Positions 1 through 8,516 of a stretch of DNA of 64,000 bases are shown here, in pieces. This DNA is from Caballeronia hypogeia (GTDB lineage Bacteria > Pseudomonadota > Gammaproteobacteria > Burkholderiales > Burkholderiaceae), in the NCBI RefSeq assembly GCF_001544875.2, contig NZ_FCOA02000003.1:62001-126000 (forward strand), given 5' to 3'. Position 1 is the stretch's first letter, and every line of letters starts with the position of its first letter. Below the pieces are notes generated by a model, which worked only from the letters and a program-made list of their open reading frames with translations, did no database searches and had not been told where the DNA came from. Made by a program: the position numbers and the translations under genes.

Positions 1-58
1 CAGCGTGTGCGCGCAAAGCGCCCGCACCGCCGGACTCGCGTAAGTCGCGGCCGCTCAC
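1..58 (-). CDS. Start of a gene downstream of the PP2C gene (partial)
   Basis: A GTG codon at 58 opens a frame that stays open to the left edge of the window (about 19 residues, beginning MSGRDLRESG). It lies only 4 bases after the stop of the PP2C gene, and the same 4-base spacing joins the two genes before it, so translational coupling is plausible. In the known TerY-phosphatase-kinase arrangement the next gene encodes a Ser/Thr-kinase-like protein; that identity is inferred from position alone, since nothing diagnostic is visible in so few codons. Confidence 0.4.
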   Translation of the reverse strand, partial: MSGRDLRESGGAGALRAHA

Positions 59-62
59 GCGA

Positions 63-1907
63 TCACCACAGTAGGGTGATCGTTCGGTCGTCGTGATGTC
101 CCTGCCTGAAAAAGTGCAGCCAATCGACCAGTGCGACCGCCGGATCGTCCGACTTGAGCGACGGCTCAATGTCCTGCCACAGCGCACCCCATTTGGCCGG
201 ATCGGCGAGACCATTGTCCGTTTCGAAGTAAGGGTCCGACACGCCATCGGTCATCAGGACGATCGCGGGCAGATCGCCGTATCGTCCGATGCTCACGCGC
301 TTGGCGAAGCTCTCGGCCAGCGTGGCGCGATCCAGGAAGCGCGTCTGACCGGCGAACTCGCCGCCATCGGGCGTGCCCATCAGCTTGACGGTGCCGGTCG
401 ACCAATACGCCGCGATCGCGCCATCGCCCATCCAGAACGTCGCCAGGAAGGTGTTCCCGCCGTCCCGTTTGATGGCGGCGGCAAGCAGCGTGGTCGCATA
501 GCTGCGGACCGGCGCGCCGCGCTCGCCCGCGGCCTGCTCGATGCCCTGAACGGCCAGCGTCGCCATGCGGTGGAAGCAGTAATGAAACTCCGTGCCGAAG
601 GCGATGGCCGAATTGGCGTCCCACGTCGCGATCAGGCCATTTACCTTCGCGCCGAATTCGCCTTCGAGGTCATCGACCAGCGCGCGGCCCGCCGTCTGGA
701 CCGCGATGCGCGAGCCTTCGCGCGAAAACTCCGCGCTGCCCGCGCCGTCCGCGACGATGAGCACGTTCCAGCCGTTGTTCAGTGTCGACGCCATGAAGAA
801 ATCGTCGTCGCGAAACGTGCCGCCGTGCTCGTGCGATCGGCCGCGCCGGCTTGCCGCGACCATCCTGAAGCCATCGCCTTCGATGAGCTGTTGCGCCAGA
901 TGCGGCTTCTGATAAGGCAACGCCGGGTCCGGCTCGACGACCTTCCACAGCGAGCGCGGATCGGGATTCGACGTGAGACGGCACTCGCCGGTTTGACGCG
1001 ACGCGTGCCCCGGATAACGCCACTGCAGCGGCAGAACGAAATCGCCCGCCAGGGCCGGCACACCGGTGACGTGTTGGGTCGCCATCTCGAAACTAAGGCC
1101 GAAACCTTGAGGGACCGCAATGTCGAGCACTTCCAATTCGCGCCCCGCGCTGTCCTTGCCTTCGATCTTCGCGGTGTAATACGTGCCGACCTTGCAGTTC
1201 GCGAGCACGAAGCGCGTGTGCGGAGTCGTAGCCGGGATCGCAGATGCGGACGGCGCGACGCGATCGGGCGGCGTTGCAGGCTTGTTTATCGATACCTGCA
1301 TCGGCGATGGCGCAGGCGAAACCGGCGTGGTCGGCACGGCGACAGGCGCAGCGGGCATGGGCGCTGCAGGTGTTATGACTTGCTCCGGCGCGGGTGTTTG
1401 CGCTTCGGGCGCGGCCGGGCATTCGGGCTTCGCTTCGGCCTGCTGTACGGGTTGCGCTGCTTCAGGTTGCACGACGTCGCGCGGTGCGGTGTCTGCCGGG
1501 CCGGTCGTCGCCGCGCCGGAATCGTTCGGGGAAGGTTGCATCGGGTCGAGTTTGGTTATCGACGGCAGAGCGAAAGGCGTTGCGGTCGGCTCCGCTTTCG
1601 GCTCGATTGAAAGGGGGCTGGCCTGAGCTTTTTCGGCGATTTCGCCGGCTTGCACGGCAGGAATGTCGCTCGCGCACGGGCGATGAACTTTCGCCCTTCT
1701 ATAAAGCTCCATCGCGAAGTTCAGCACAAGGTCACAGGCTTCGTCGGATTTGGCAAAGCTTTGGATATGAGCCTTCGCGAAGGTTGGCATGCGCAACGAG
1801 CCGAAAGTGCCGTTGCCACTCAGAATGCCATCGACCAGCAATTCCACTGCCGGGGCGGTGCGCGCTCTCAGGTCCGCGTTAGCGGACCACTTCGATTTCT
1901 CGCTCAC
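63..1907 (-). CDS. PP2C-type Ser/Thr phosphatase of a TerY-P (vWA-phosphatase-kinase) system
   Basis: This predicted cytoplasmic protein phosphatase of 614 residues probably removes phosphate from proteins modified by a partner kinase. The C-terminal domain (about 348-614) shows PP2C hallmarks: ADGAGS near 386, YATTL, MGDGAIAAYW, TDGVSDPYF and a final DDRTITLLW with the metal-binding DD. Before it lie an N-terminal region of about 90 residues, a long Pro/Ala-rich linker (about 90-230), and a segment (about 230-315) that looks like a small beta-sandwich of putative Ig type. The GTG at 1907 is chosen because it is preceded by AGGGG and sits 4 bases after the upstream vWA stop. An ATG at 2018 in the same frame would overlap that gene by over 100 bases. 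The family is known from Ter gene clusters; the substrate is unknown. Confidence 0.85.
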   Translation of the reverse strand: MSEKSKWSANADLRARTAPAVELLVDGILSGNGTFGSLRMPTFAKAHIQSFAKSDEACDLVLNFAMELYRRAKVHRPCASDIPAVQAGEIAEKAQASPLSIEPKAEPTATPFALPSITKLDPMQPSPNDSGAATTGPADTAPRDVVQPEAAQPVQQAEAKPECPAAPEAQTPAPEQVITPAAPMPAAPVAVPTTPVSPAPSPMQVSINKPATPPDRVAPSASAIPATTPHTRFVLANCKVGTYYTAKIEGKDSAGRELEVLDIAVPQGFGLSFEMATQHVTGVPALAGDFVLPLQWRYPGHASRQTGECRLTSNPDPRSLWKVVEPDPALPYQKPHLAQQLIEGDGFRMVAASRRGRSHEHGGTFRDDDFFMASTLNNGWNVLIVADGAGSAEFSREGSRIAVQTAGRALVDDLEGEFGAKVNGLIATWDANSAIAFGTEFHYCFHRMATLAVQGIEQAAGERGAPVRSYATTLLAAAIKRDGGNTFLATFWMGDGAIAAYWSTGTVKLMGTPDGGEFAGQTRFLDRATLAESFAKRVSIGRYGDLPAIVLMTDGVSDPYFETDNGLADPAKWGALWQDIEPSLKSDDPAVALVDWLHFFRQGHHDDRTITLLW

Positions 1908-1911
1908 CGTA

Positions 1912-2961
1912 TCACCCCTGTCCACGCCGCACATCGAAGCCGCCATCACCGTCCGACGATCCATAGCCGAAGAAGACATCCTTCGCGCACCACGGACAAC
2001 GCACCTCGCCCGGCGCACCCAGGCACATCAACTTGCCGCACGCACAGGCGGCGAATGCCGTCGTGTTGCCGCAATGCGGGCAGCTCGGCGAGCCGTACAG
2101 CATCGACGTGTTGACCGTGGCATCGGCCGCGTTCGGATCGGTCCATTCGAAGTAATCCGCGCCGATGGGATAGCAGCCCGTCAGCCGATAGCCGGATACT
2201 TCGAAAGCGAAGTCGCGCGTGTTGACGGCGCTGGATTCACGGTCGTACTTGATCAGATAGGGCTCGCTGCTATTCTGGCAGCGACCCACCAGCGTCACGC
2301 ACGTTTCGTCGCCCGCAGGCACGGCCTCCTTGACGACGTGGAGAATTTTGTCGTCAAGGATGGGCAAGGCATCGGCCTTCGCGCCGTCGCCGACACTCTT
2401 GCTCTGCGCGACGACGGACGACGACACCCATCGCACGAATTTCGTGAACGCTTCTTCCTGCGTGTCATCGAAGACGAGCGCGTGGCCGGTCAATTCCTTC
2501 AGCACCGACAGGTCCGCGTTGCCGCCGATTCCCACCGCGATCAGCGTCGCGCGATGCGCGTAATCCGCGTTCCAGCGCGAAATTGCCGCGCGATAGCGGT
2601 CGGTGGGACGACCATCGGTAAAGAGATAGACGATGGGCTTCCAGTCGCCCTTCCTATCGGCTGTCGTCCGCACGACGGAGCGGTCCATCGTGTCCATGAG
2701 CGTGATCAGCGCGGCGCCGAGCGCCGTGCCGCCGCCGAGCGGCAGCTTCGGCGGATAAAACGACACAACTTCCACCAGCGGCACGATGGTCTTCGCGATA
2801 CCGGCGAACGCCACCACCGACACATGCACGGTTTCGAGCGCGTGCGGATCGGTCCGCAGCGCGCGCACGATCGACTGTAGCCCGGCTTCCATTTTTCTGA
2901 TCTTGTCCCCCGCCATCGATTCCGAGCAATCCAGAACGAAGAACACAGGCAATCTGCGCAT
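1912..2961 (-). CDS. TerY-like vWA protein with C-terminal zinc ribbon
   Basis: A protein of 349 residues. The N-terminal vWA domain (about 1-190) has a complete metal-ion-dependent adhesion site: DCSES at 11-15, T79 in GGGTALG, and D116 in FTDGRPTD. The C-terminal part carries seven cysteines arranged as a zinc-ribbon-like cluster (C294, C297, C306, C308, C313, C322, C325). TerY proteins of this shape are the vWA component of the TerY-P triad and are thought to scaffold complexes with the phosphatase and kinase. It is followed after 4 bases by the PP2C gene, which supports a joint function. It is the only one of the three vWA genes here with the cysteine-rich tail. Confidence 0.88.
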   Translation of the reverse strand: MRRLPVFFVLDCSESMAGDKIRKMEAGLQSIVRALRTDPHALETVHVSVVAFAGIAKTIVPLVEVVSFYPPKLPLGGGTALGAALITLMDTMDRSVVRTTADRKGDWKPIVYLFTDGRPTDRYRAAISRWNADYAHRATLIAVGIGGNADLSVLKELTGHALVFDDTQEEAFTKFVRWVSSSVVAQSKSVGDGAKADALPILDDKILHVVKEAVPAGDETCVTLVGRCQNSSEPYLIKYDRESSAVNTRDFAFEVSGYRLTGCYPIGADYFEWTDPNAADATVNTSMLYGSPSCPHCGNTTAFAACACGKLMCLGAPGEVRCPWCAKDVFFGYGSSDGDGGFDVRRGQG

Positions 2962-3055
2962 CGAGTCTCTCCTGATGCTTTGCGCTATTCGAGAAGCTGA
3001 CCACGGATACGGGCCGCGCCGTTGCGCGCCGCCGCCGATGCCTCCGTGGACGGAT

Positions 3056-3694
3056 TTAGAGAACCAGCTGGACCTCGGGCGGAGGCGGCGGCAACGACAC
3101 TTGTCCGTTCATGCCCGCACTGCTCGAACCGACCGCGACCGACGCCGACACCCACTTGAAGAAACCGGAGAATGCCGATGCATCCATCGTGTCGAGCACG
3201 ATGACGCGATCCGTCAGTTCCCGAAGCACATCATGTTTTGCCTTGGGACCAGCCGCGCAAGCAATGATGGAACCGAAGTTGCGCGCCTTGACCTCGGTGA
3301 CCGCCTCGCGGAAAGCGTGGAGATCGGAAGGGCTGCCGTCCGTCATGACGAACAGCAGCGGTCGCCAGTCGCCCTTGCTGGCGGCCGTCGTCTTCCTGAC
3401 GTCGCGATCGACGCGTTCGATCAGCAGCTCCAGCGCCGCGCCCATGAACGTGGCGCCCGCGTCCGGTGCGGTGATCTCGCCGAGACTCACGTCGTCGAGC
3501 GGGGTCAGCGGCAGATACTCGCGTGCCTCGATATCGAACGTGATGATGGAAAGATGCACACTCTCCAGCGCGTAAGGGTCTTGCCGAAGCGCACCGATCA
3601 TCGCCTGCAAACCCACGTTCACCGAGATGATGGGTTCGCCGCGCATGGAACCGGACGTGTCGAGAAGAATGTAGACAGGAAGTCGCCTGCTCAT
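3056..3694 (-). CDS. TerY-like vWA domain protein
   Basis: A single-domain vWA protein of 212 residues, the usual size of short TerY proteins. MIDAS residues are present: DTSGS near the N-terminus followed by MRGEPI, a T in GATFMG, and MTDGSPSD. The C-terminus ends in a run of five prolines followed by EVQLVL, nearly the same tail as the second short vWA protein of this operon (stop at 4374). The gene lies 24 bases after a terD-like gene and 94 bases before the zinc-ribbon vWA gene. A role in divalent-metal-dependent complex assembly is known for the fold; the partner here is inferred to be TerD or the phosphatase/kinase. Confidence 0.86.
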   Translation of the reverse strand: MSRRLPVYILLDTSGSMRGEPIISVNVGLQAMIGALRQDPYALESVHLSIITFDIEAREYLPLTPLDDVSLGEITAPDAGATFMGAALELLIERVDRDVRKTTAASKGDWRPLLFVMTDGSPSDLHAFREAVTEVKARNFGSIIACAAGPKAKHDVLRELTDRVIVLDTMDASAFSGFFKWVSASVAVGSSSAGMNGQVSLPPPPPEVQLVL

Positions 3695-3718
3695 GGATTC
3701 GCTTTTCTCCGGTCGATC

Positions 3719-4360
3719 TCAGAGGTAACGCTTGAGCCAGGTCACGAACGTGTCAGACTGCTCCGGGCTGCCGATGGCGTTGAACTTCCAGCCGTTCGAC
3801 TCGCGCACCAGTTCGGCGAACAGCATCGAACGGCAATCGGTGAAGGCCGCGCCGCCCGACAGATCGAAGCGAACCATTTCCTTGCTCTTGCCGTCTTCCG
3901 CTCGAATGTAGGCATTCGCGACCTTGCCGAAGTTCTGCTCGCGCTTTTCGCCTTCGTAGATCTGCACGACGAACACGATCTTGCTGAACGTGTCCGGCAG
4001 ATCGTTGAGCTTGACGATGATCTGCTCGTCGTCGCCGTCGCCCGCGCCCGTACGGTTGTCGCCCGTGAGCCAAATGGTGCCCGACGTGTGACGCATATTG
4101 TTGAAGAACACGACATCGCCGCCGACGAGCGTCGGGCGCCCGTTCTTCTGATCGCCGAGGTGATGGATCTTACCGTCGTCGTAGCATAGGAACGCGACGA
4201 CATCGAGGTCGTACTCTTCCGGCTTCTTGCCGAACAGACCGCCGAGAAAGCCGCCTTTCTGTTCGTTGATATCCCAGCCGAGCCCGATGGTGACCATCGA
4301 CAGGTCATACTCGTTCTTCTTCAGGCTGACGCCTTGGCCTTTTTTAAGGGTGATCGCCAT
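3719..4360 (-). CDS. terD: TerD family protein
   Basis: A TerD/TerE/TerZ-family protein of 213 residues. It begins with the typical MAITLKKGQGVSLKK strand, and the family calcium-binding signature [14 protein letters not shown] is intact in the middle. TerD domains are cytosolic calcium-binding beta-sandwiches needed for tellurite resistance and phage or colicin resistance in other bacteria. The gene is preceded by a vWA gene (13-base gap) and followed by another (24-base gap), so TerD and vWA genes alternate. Which Ter paralogue (D, E or Z) it corresponds to cannot be decided here, so the symbol is a family label. Confidence 0.85.
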   Translation of the reverse strand: MAITLKKGQGVSLKKNEYDLSMVTIGLGWDINEQKGGFLGGLFGKKPEEYDLDVVAFLCYDDGKIHHLGDQKNGRPTLVGGDVVFFNNMRHTSGTIWLTGDNRTGAGDGDDEQIIVKLNDLPDTFSKIVFVVQIYEGEKREQNFGKVANAYIRAEDGKSKEMVRFDLSGGAAFTDCRSMLFAELVRESNGWKFNAIGSPEQSDTFVTWLKRYL

Positions 4361-4373
4361 TGTCTTGACCTCT

Positions 4374-5009
4374 TTACAGCACCACGTTGACTTCGGGCGG
4401 CGGCGGCGGGAGATCGCCGAGACCGCTGACTTCTTTCTGTTGATCGATCTTCTGGCTGCCCGTCGACACCGACGCGGACACCCACTTGAAGAACGCCTTG
4501 ATCGTGCTCGAATCCGCCGTGTCGAGCGACACGACGACTTCCGTGATCTGCTTGAGCACGTTGGTGTCCGCGCCGTGACCCGCCGCGCACGCGACGATCA
4601 CGCCGGTGCGAACCTTGCGAAGCTTGTCGAGGCCGCGCGACCAGTCGTCTGTCGGCACGCCATCGGTCATGATGAACACGAGCGGCTTCCAGTCGCCCTT
4701 GACTTCCGCCGTGGTCTTGTTCACTTCGGCTTCGATGCGCGTGGCCAGAAGGCCGAGCGCTTCGCCGAGCGCGGTCGTGCCACTGGCCGCGATGTTCGGC
4801 GTCTGGAACGCCGAAAGTTCCGTCAGCGGCACGGCCTGACGCGCGGAACTGTCGAACGTGATCACGGACAGGTATGCCGTTTCGAGCGCATATGGGTCCT
4901 GGCGCAACGTCGACACGAGAATCTGCACGCCGTTCTTCAGCGCCTCGATGGGCTCGCCGCTCATCGAACCGGAGACGTCGAGCAGCAAATAAACCGGAAG
5001 TCTTCTCAT
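4374..5009 (-). CDS. TerY-like vWA domain protein
   Basis: A single vWA domain protein of 211 residues, closely resembling the product ending at 3056. MIDAS elements are DVSGS, the T in SGTTALGEAL, and MTDGVPTDDW. The tail is again five prolines followed by EVNVVL. It sits between two terD-like genes, 43 bases after one and 13 bases before the other, on one presumed transcript. The pairwise resemblance of the vWA-terD units suggests duplication of a two-gene cassette. Assignment to the TerY family is firm; the biochemical partner is inferred. Confidence 0.86.
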   Translation of the reverse strand: MRRLPVYLLLDVSGSMSGEPIEALKNGVQILVSTLRQDPYALETAYLSVITFDSSARQAVPLTELSAFQTPNIAASGTTALGEALGLLATRIEAEVNKTTAEVKGDWKPLVFIMTDGVPTDDWSRGLDKLRKVRTGVIVACAAGHGADTNVLKQITEVVVSLDTADSSTIKAFFKWVSASVSTGSQKIDQQKEVSGLGDLPPPPPEVNVVL

Positions 5010-5052
5010 TTTTATGCCTCTATATATTCAATGTTTCCAAGGACGCCGCCGC

Positions 5053-5631
5053 TCAGGCGACCTGCACGCCAAAATGGCCGCACAGGGACTCGAGACCGCC
5101 CGCGTAGCCCTGGCCGACCGCCTTGAATTTCCATTCGTCGTTGTGGCGATAGACCTCCCCGAAGATCATCGCGGTTTCGGTGCTGTAGTCTTCCGACAGA
5201 TCGAAGCGCGCGATTTCCACGTCGTTGTCGAGGTTCACGATGCGCATGAACGCGCCCGACACCTGACCGAAGTTCTGACGGCGCGCTTCCGCATCGTCGA
5301 TGGTCACGCACACCACGACGCGCTTGACGTGATTCGGCACGAGCGTCAGATCGATCTTCAGCGCCTCGTCGTCGCCCTCGCCCGCGCCCGTGCGGTTGTC
5401 GCCCGTGTGTTCAACCGAGCCGCACCGCGAGCTGAGCTGGTTGTAGAAGATGAAGTCTTCATCGCCGCGCACCTTGCCGTTCTCGCCGACCATGAATGCG
5501 CTGGCGTCGAGATCGTAGTCTTCGCCGTCCGTCGCACGGGCTTCCCAGCCCAGACCGACGAGGATGCGAGTCAGCGAAGGCGCGGTCTTCGACAGCGAGA
5601 CGTTGCCGCCTTTCGATAGAGAAACTGCCAT
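5053..5631 (-). CDS. terD: TerD family protein
   Basis: A TerD-domain protein of 192 residues starting [15 protein letters not shown], the conserved first strand of TerD proteins. An in-frame upstream codon at 5649 would add six residues not typical of the family, so 5631 is chosen. The calcium-site signature [13 protein letters not shown] is intact. It is the second gene of the operon, 42 bases after the DUF475 membrane protein. TerD proteins are usually found with TerC-like membrane proteins, as here. The symbol is a family label only. Confidence 0.86.
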   Translation of the reverse strand: MAVSLSKGGNVSLSKTAPSLTRILVGLGWEARATDGEDYDLDASAFMVGENGKVRGDEDFIFYNQLSSRCGSVEHTGDNRTGAGEGDDEALKIDLTLVPNHVKRVVVCVTIDDAEARRQNFGQVSGAFMRIVNLDNDVEIARFDLSEDYSTETAMIFGEVYRHNDEWKFKAVGQGYAGGLESLCGHFGVQVA

Positions 5632-5673
5632 GAGTCTTCCTTGCAACAATGTGAGAATTGGACGGAAAGCGGG

Positions 5674-6723
5674 TTAGCCTGCTTCCGCGTTTGAGTCGCG
5701 GTGGTTCTTGCGATGGATGAGCGACGACGCCATAGCCGCGACGATGAAACCGACGCCGATCAGGCCGGTCACCACTTCGCTGACGTGCCACACGATGCTC
5801 CCGAGCATGATCAGGGCGAGCGCGCCGATTGCGTAATGCGCGCCGTGCTCCAAAAAGACGTATTCGTCGAGCGTGCCCTTTTCGACCAGATACACGGTCA
5901 GGGAACGAACGAACATGGCGCCGATGGCGAGGCCGAGCATGATGATGACGACATCGCGCGTAATGGCGAACGCGCCGATGACGCCATCGAACGAGAACGA
6001 CGCATCCAGCACTTCGAGGTACAGAAAGCCCATCACGCCGGCGCGTTTTGCCACACGGCCCACGGCTTCGCCCTCTTCGTCGTCTTCGAAGAAATTACCC
6101 AAACTGTCGACCAGCGCATACAGAAAAATGCCGCCCACGCCGCCTACCAGCACGGTGACGCGCGTCGCCGCATCGATGGGGAAAAATGCCTGGATGAGAA
6201 GCAGAATGGCCAGCGCGCAGATCGTGCCCGCCGAGCCGAACTTGCCGAGACAGGTGAGTTTCGCCTCCAGCGCGCCGAGCCAGTGCAGGTCCTTCTCGTC
6301 ATCGAACAGGAAGGACGCGAACACCAGAAACAGAAAGATGCCCCCGAAGGCCGCGATGCCTGCATGCGCGCCGCTCAGATACGCCGCGTATTGCTCAGGC
6401 GCCAGCAGCGCCATGCTCGCAACATCGACGAGACCCTGACCGGTGGCCACGGCAACGACAAGAATCGGGAACAGCAAACGCATGCCGAACACGGCGACGA
6501 ATATGCCGACGGTCAGAAAGAGCCGGCGCCATTTGGCGTCCATATCCTTGAGGATGGACGCGTTGACCACGGCATTGTCGAACGAAAGGCTGATTTCCAT
6601 CACGCCGAGCAAAAGAACAAGTGCGATGGCCGGAATTCCGTTACCCGTTGATGTCTGCCCCCAAAAAAACGCAAGGCAAACGCAAGCAATGGTGAAGAAG
6701 AGTGAGTAGCGAAAGTGACGCAT
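5674..6723 (-). CDS. DUF475 / TerC-superfamily integral membrane protein
   Basis: A polytopic membrane protein of about 349 residues with roughly eight to nine hydrophobic segments. Two characteristic acidic intramembrane motifs, SLSFDNAVVNASIL near the N-terminus and SFDGVIGAFAI in the C-terminal half, match the internal repeat of TerC-like proteins and place it in the DUF475 (YkoY-like) branch. TerC relatives are linked to metal-ion (often manganese) handling and form membrane complexes with Ter proteins. It is the first gene of the seven-gene Ter operon. The ATG at 6723 is preferred; a GTG three codons upstream (6732) is also possible, and neither has a strong ribosome binding site. Confidence 0.85.
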   Translation of the reverse strand: MRHFRYSLFFTIACVCLAFFWGQTSTGNGIPAIALVLLLGVMEISLSFDNAVVNASILKDMDAKWRRLFLTVGIFVAVFGMRLLFPILVVAVATGQGLVDVASMALLAPEQYAAYLSGAHAGIAAFGGIFLFLVFASFLFDDEKDLHWLGALEAKLTCLGKFGSAGTICALAILLLIQAFFPIDAATRVTVLVGGVGGIFLYALVDSLGNFFEDDEEGEAVGRVAKRAGVMGFLYLEVLDASFSFDGVIGAFAITRDVVIIMLGLAIGAMFVRSLTVYLVEKGTLDEYVFLEHGAHYAIGALALIMLGSIVWHVSEVVTGLIGVGFIVAAMASSLIHRKNHRDSNAEAG

Positions 6724-6732
6724 CAGAAGCAC

Positions 6733-7285
6733 CAGAAATGGATCAGTAAGGTCGACACATTGCCCGCCGACCGCCCGTTGACGCCCATACAGCTATCGGC
6801 GCCGTTTTAATTGGACGCTGAAATCGGGGCGCACTCAGTAGCGTTATCGGCTAGGAAAGGGAAATCTTTAGCTGCAAGTAAGCAGAATGTGTCAGTTGTG
6901 TAATCGCAACACTTTTGAGGTGCCTGCGCGAGCACCAAAGCAAGCGGTATTCAACGAACTCGGAGACTCAATGAATTCAACTAGAAGTCTCCAAAGGCGA
7001 TTGAAGGCCCACGCCATCGGAAGCGGGAGAGGCGATCGCACTGTGCCTTTACGACGATCGGGGAGCGAGTGCAGCGAGATCGGTCTTGCTTCGCATATTT
7101 GCCGTGGGAGCAACACGCGAACCTACGATTGGATGCACGCACATACACTCTCCCACAACCTTGCGAACCGACAACCTTGGTTCTTGGCCGTGGCATTGAA
7201 TCCGACAAACAGATGGATGATCGTTGCTTCCAACTGACGCTAGTATCCGACGGGAGGTCGCGAGGCATCGAGGGACCGCTCATGA
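6733..7285. other. Non-coding gap upstream of the Ter operon
   Basis: No gene can be supported in these 550 bases. Short frames exist on both strands but have no recognisable protein and no consistent ribosome binding sites. The promoter of the Ter operon should lie near 6740-6850, but no clear -35/-10 pair is visible. Confidence 0.5.
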
Positions 7286-7555
7286 AGCGAAGAGGAAGCT
7301 GAGCTTTTCAACACAATCAACGCCACGCAGAAGAAACTCCCGAAGGCGCTCATCGAAACAAACAGGGGCGACATCATTAACGCTGGCGAGGTCTCATATC
7401 TGCAAATGATCAGGCGGGGAGCTTTTAATCTGTGCCGGGACTCAGTTTGGGGGCAGCCAGTTGACGGAAAGGAGCAAGTCAATATGACGGGGGTCTTGGA
7501 GCATATGAAGGATTACGTCGCTCCACGTCGAATATTTTCCCTGAAACACTGCTGA
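7286..7555 (+). pseudogene. Remnant of a DGQHR-domain (DndB/DNA-sulfur-modification-like) protein
   Basis: An open frame of 89 codons with no usable start codon: the in-frame codon at 7283-7285 is TGA. It reads EEEAELFNTINATQKKLPKA and continues with a helical segment ending in LEHMKDYVAPRRIFSL before TGA at 7553. The string FNTINATQKKLPKAL resembles the segment that follows the DGQHR motif in DndB/DGQHR-domain proteins, which sit in DNA modification and defence loci. The DGQHR motif itself and everything N-terminal are missing, so this looks like a decayed 3' gene fragment. The family call rests on motif memory, not a search. Confidence 0.45.
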
Positions 7556-7718
7556 ACCGGCTGCGACAGTGCGGGACGGGAACATGCGCCCGACGCCGAT
7601 GCCGCGAAGCGCGTTCTAAGCAGGCCGGGCGCGCGCATCGTCACCGCACAAGCCGCTGGGACGACACCTTCATCGTGGGCCCCTCGAGGCCGACCCATGC
7701 GGTCGGTTGGGCGCCGAA

Positions 7719-8516
7719 TCAAGCTGAAGGCGCATAGTCGTAGGATGCGAACTCCTCTGGCGCGAAGACGGTAAATCCCCCAGTTCGGGTAATGTGGAAC
7801 GGTTGACTTCCTCCGGTCAGCCCAGCAAGTGCGAGGTACGGCGTTCCTAGCTGTTCGAGCCTTGCTTTTTGCTGCTCGCCCGCTCGCATCGCTTCTACCC
7901 ATAATTTGCGCATGGGCTTCGGCCACATGCGGTTTACTGGAAAACAAAGTCCACGGTCCAATCTTATGAAAGCGAATCCCGCCTTTTCACACCATTGTCC
8001 GGAATCAAACTGAAACTGAAAGTGCAGTCGTTCGTTATCGGATTCAATGTGCCGCCAGCAGATGTATAGCCCCTTCAATTGGCAATCGTTAATGAAAAGA
8101 CCGTCTGGCCCAGTGAAGGCATCGATAATAGGTTTCAAGCAATTGTCGATATCTGCTTTCGCGTCAGTCTCATAACGACTCTTCGCAGGCGTAAGCCATG
8201 TGACATCCAGCACAAGTTGACCTGTCAAGATGAAATGAAACCTAGACAATGGTCTTTTAATTGTTGCAATGTACGCGTCGCGAACACTTTGCTTCGATTG
8301 AACCGAAACTGGGGCACCTGGAATCTCGATCTCCATCTTGCCGAATGGTGACGGTGCCTCGCCAGTGTTTGCTGCATTAATTGCGTCAATCAGTTCCTCA
8401 TGCATATGTGGTTCAAGCCAGCCTATTGTTCGAGTGACGATAACGCCGGCATCAGTGCAAACGAGTCGGAAGCGTCGGATGGTGACTTTTATTATGCTGC
8501 CGCTTCTTATGCACAA
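7719..8516 (-). CDS. RusA-like Holliday-junction endodeoxyribonuclease
   Basis: A protein of 265 residues whose central part resembles RusA resolvases. It has MEIEIPGAPVSVQSK at about 61-75 (the usual RusA N-terminal strand), then KADIDNCLKPIIDAF at about 120-134 and NDCQLKG at 143-149. The Asp residues D122, D124 and D144 match the three metal-binding aspartates of RusA. RusA cleaves four-way DNA junctions and is normally carried by prophages; here no phage genes are nearby. The product is roughly twice the length of classical RusA (120 residues), with extra N- and C-terminal regions of unknown role. The start is uncertain: a TTG at 8516 preceded by GGGGAAG gives this length, and an ATG at 8405 gives 228 residues. 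Confidence 0.7.
   Translation of the reverse strand: MCIRSGSIIKVTIRRFRLVCTDAGVIVTRTIGWLEPHMHEELIDAINAANTGEAPSPFGKMEIEIPGAPVSVQSKQSVRDAYIATIKRPLSRFHFILTGQLVLDVTWLTPAKSRYETDAKADIDNCLKPIIDAFTGPDGLFINDCQLKGLYICWRHIESDNERLHFQFQFDSGQWCEKAGFAFIRLDRGLCFPVNRMWPKPMRKLWVEAMRAGEQQKARLEQLGTPYLALAGLTGGSQPFHITRTGGFTVFAPEEFASYDYAPSA

Noticed and set aside
93-1610. A 505-codon plus-strand frame opposite the PP2C gene
   Set aside because: Low-complexity Arg-rich translation with no motif; PP2C motifs on the other strand are decisive.
6887-7237. A 116-codon plus-strand frame upstream of the Ter operon
   Set aside because: No ribosome binding site or family feature; composition looks non-coding.
7719-8516. Prophage indicated by the RusA-like gene
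   Set aside because: No capsid, tail, integrase, terminase or lysis genes are nearby.
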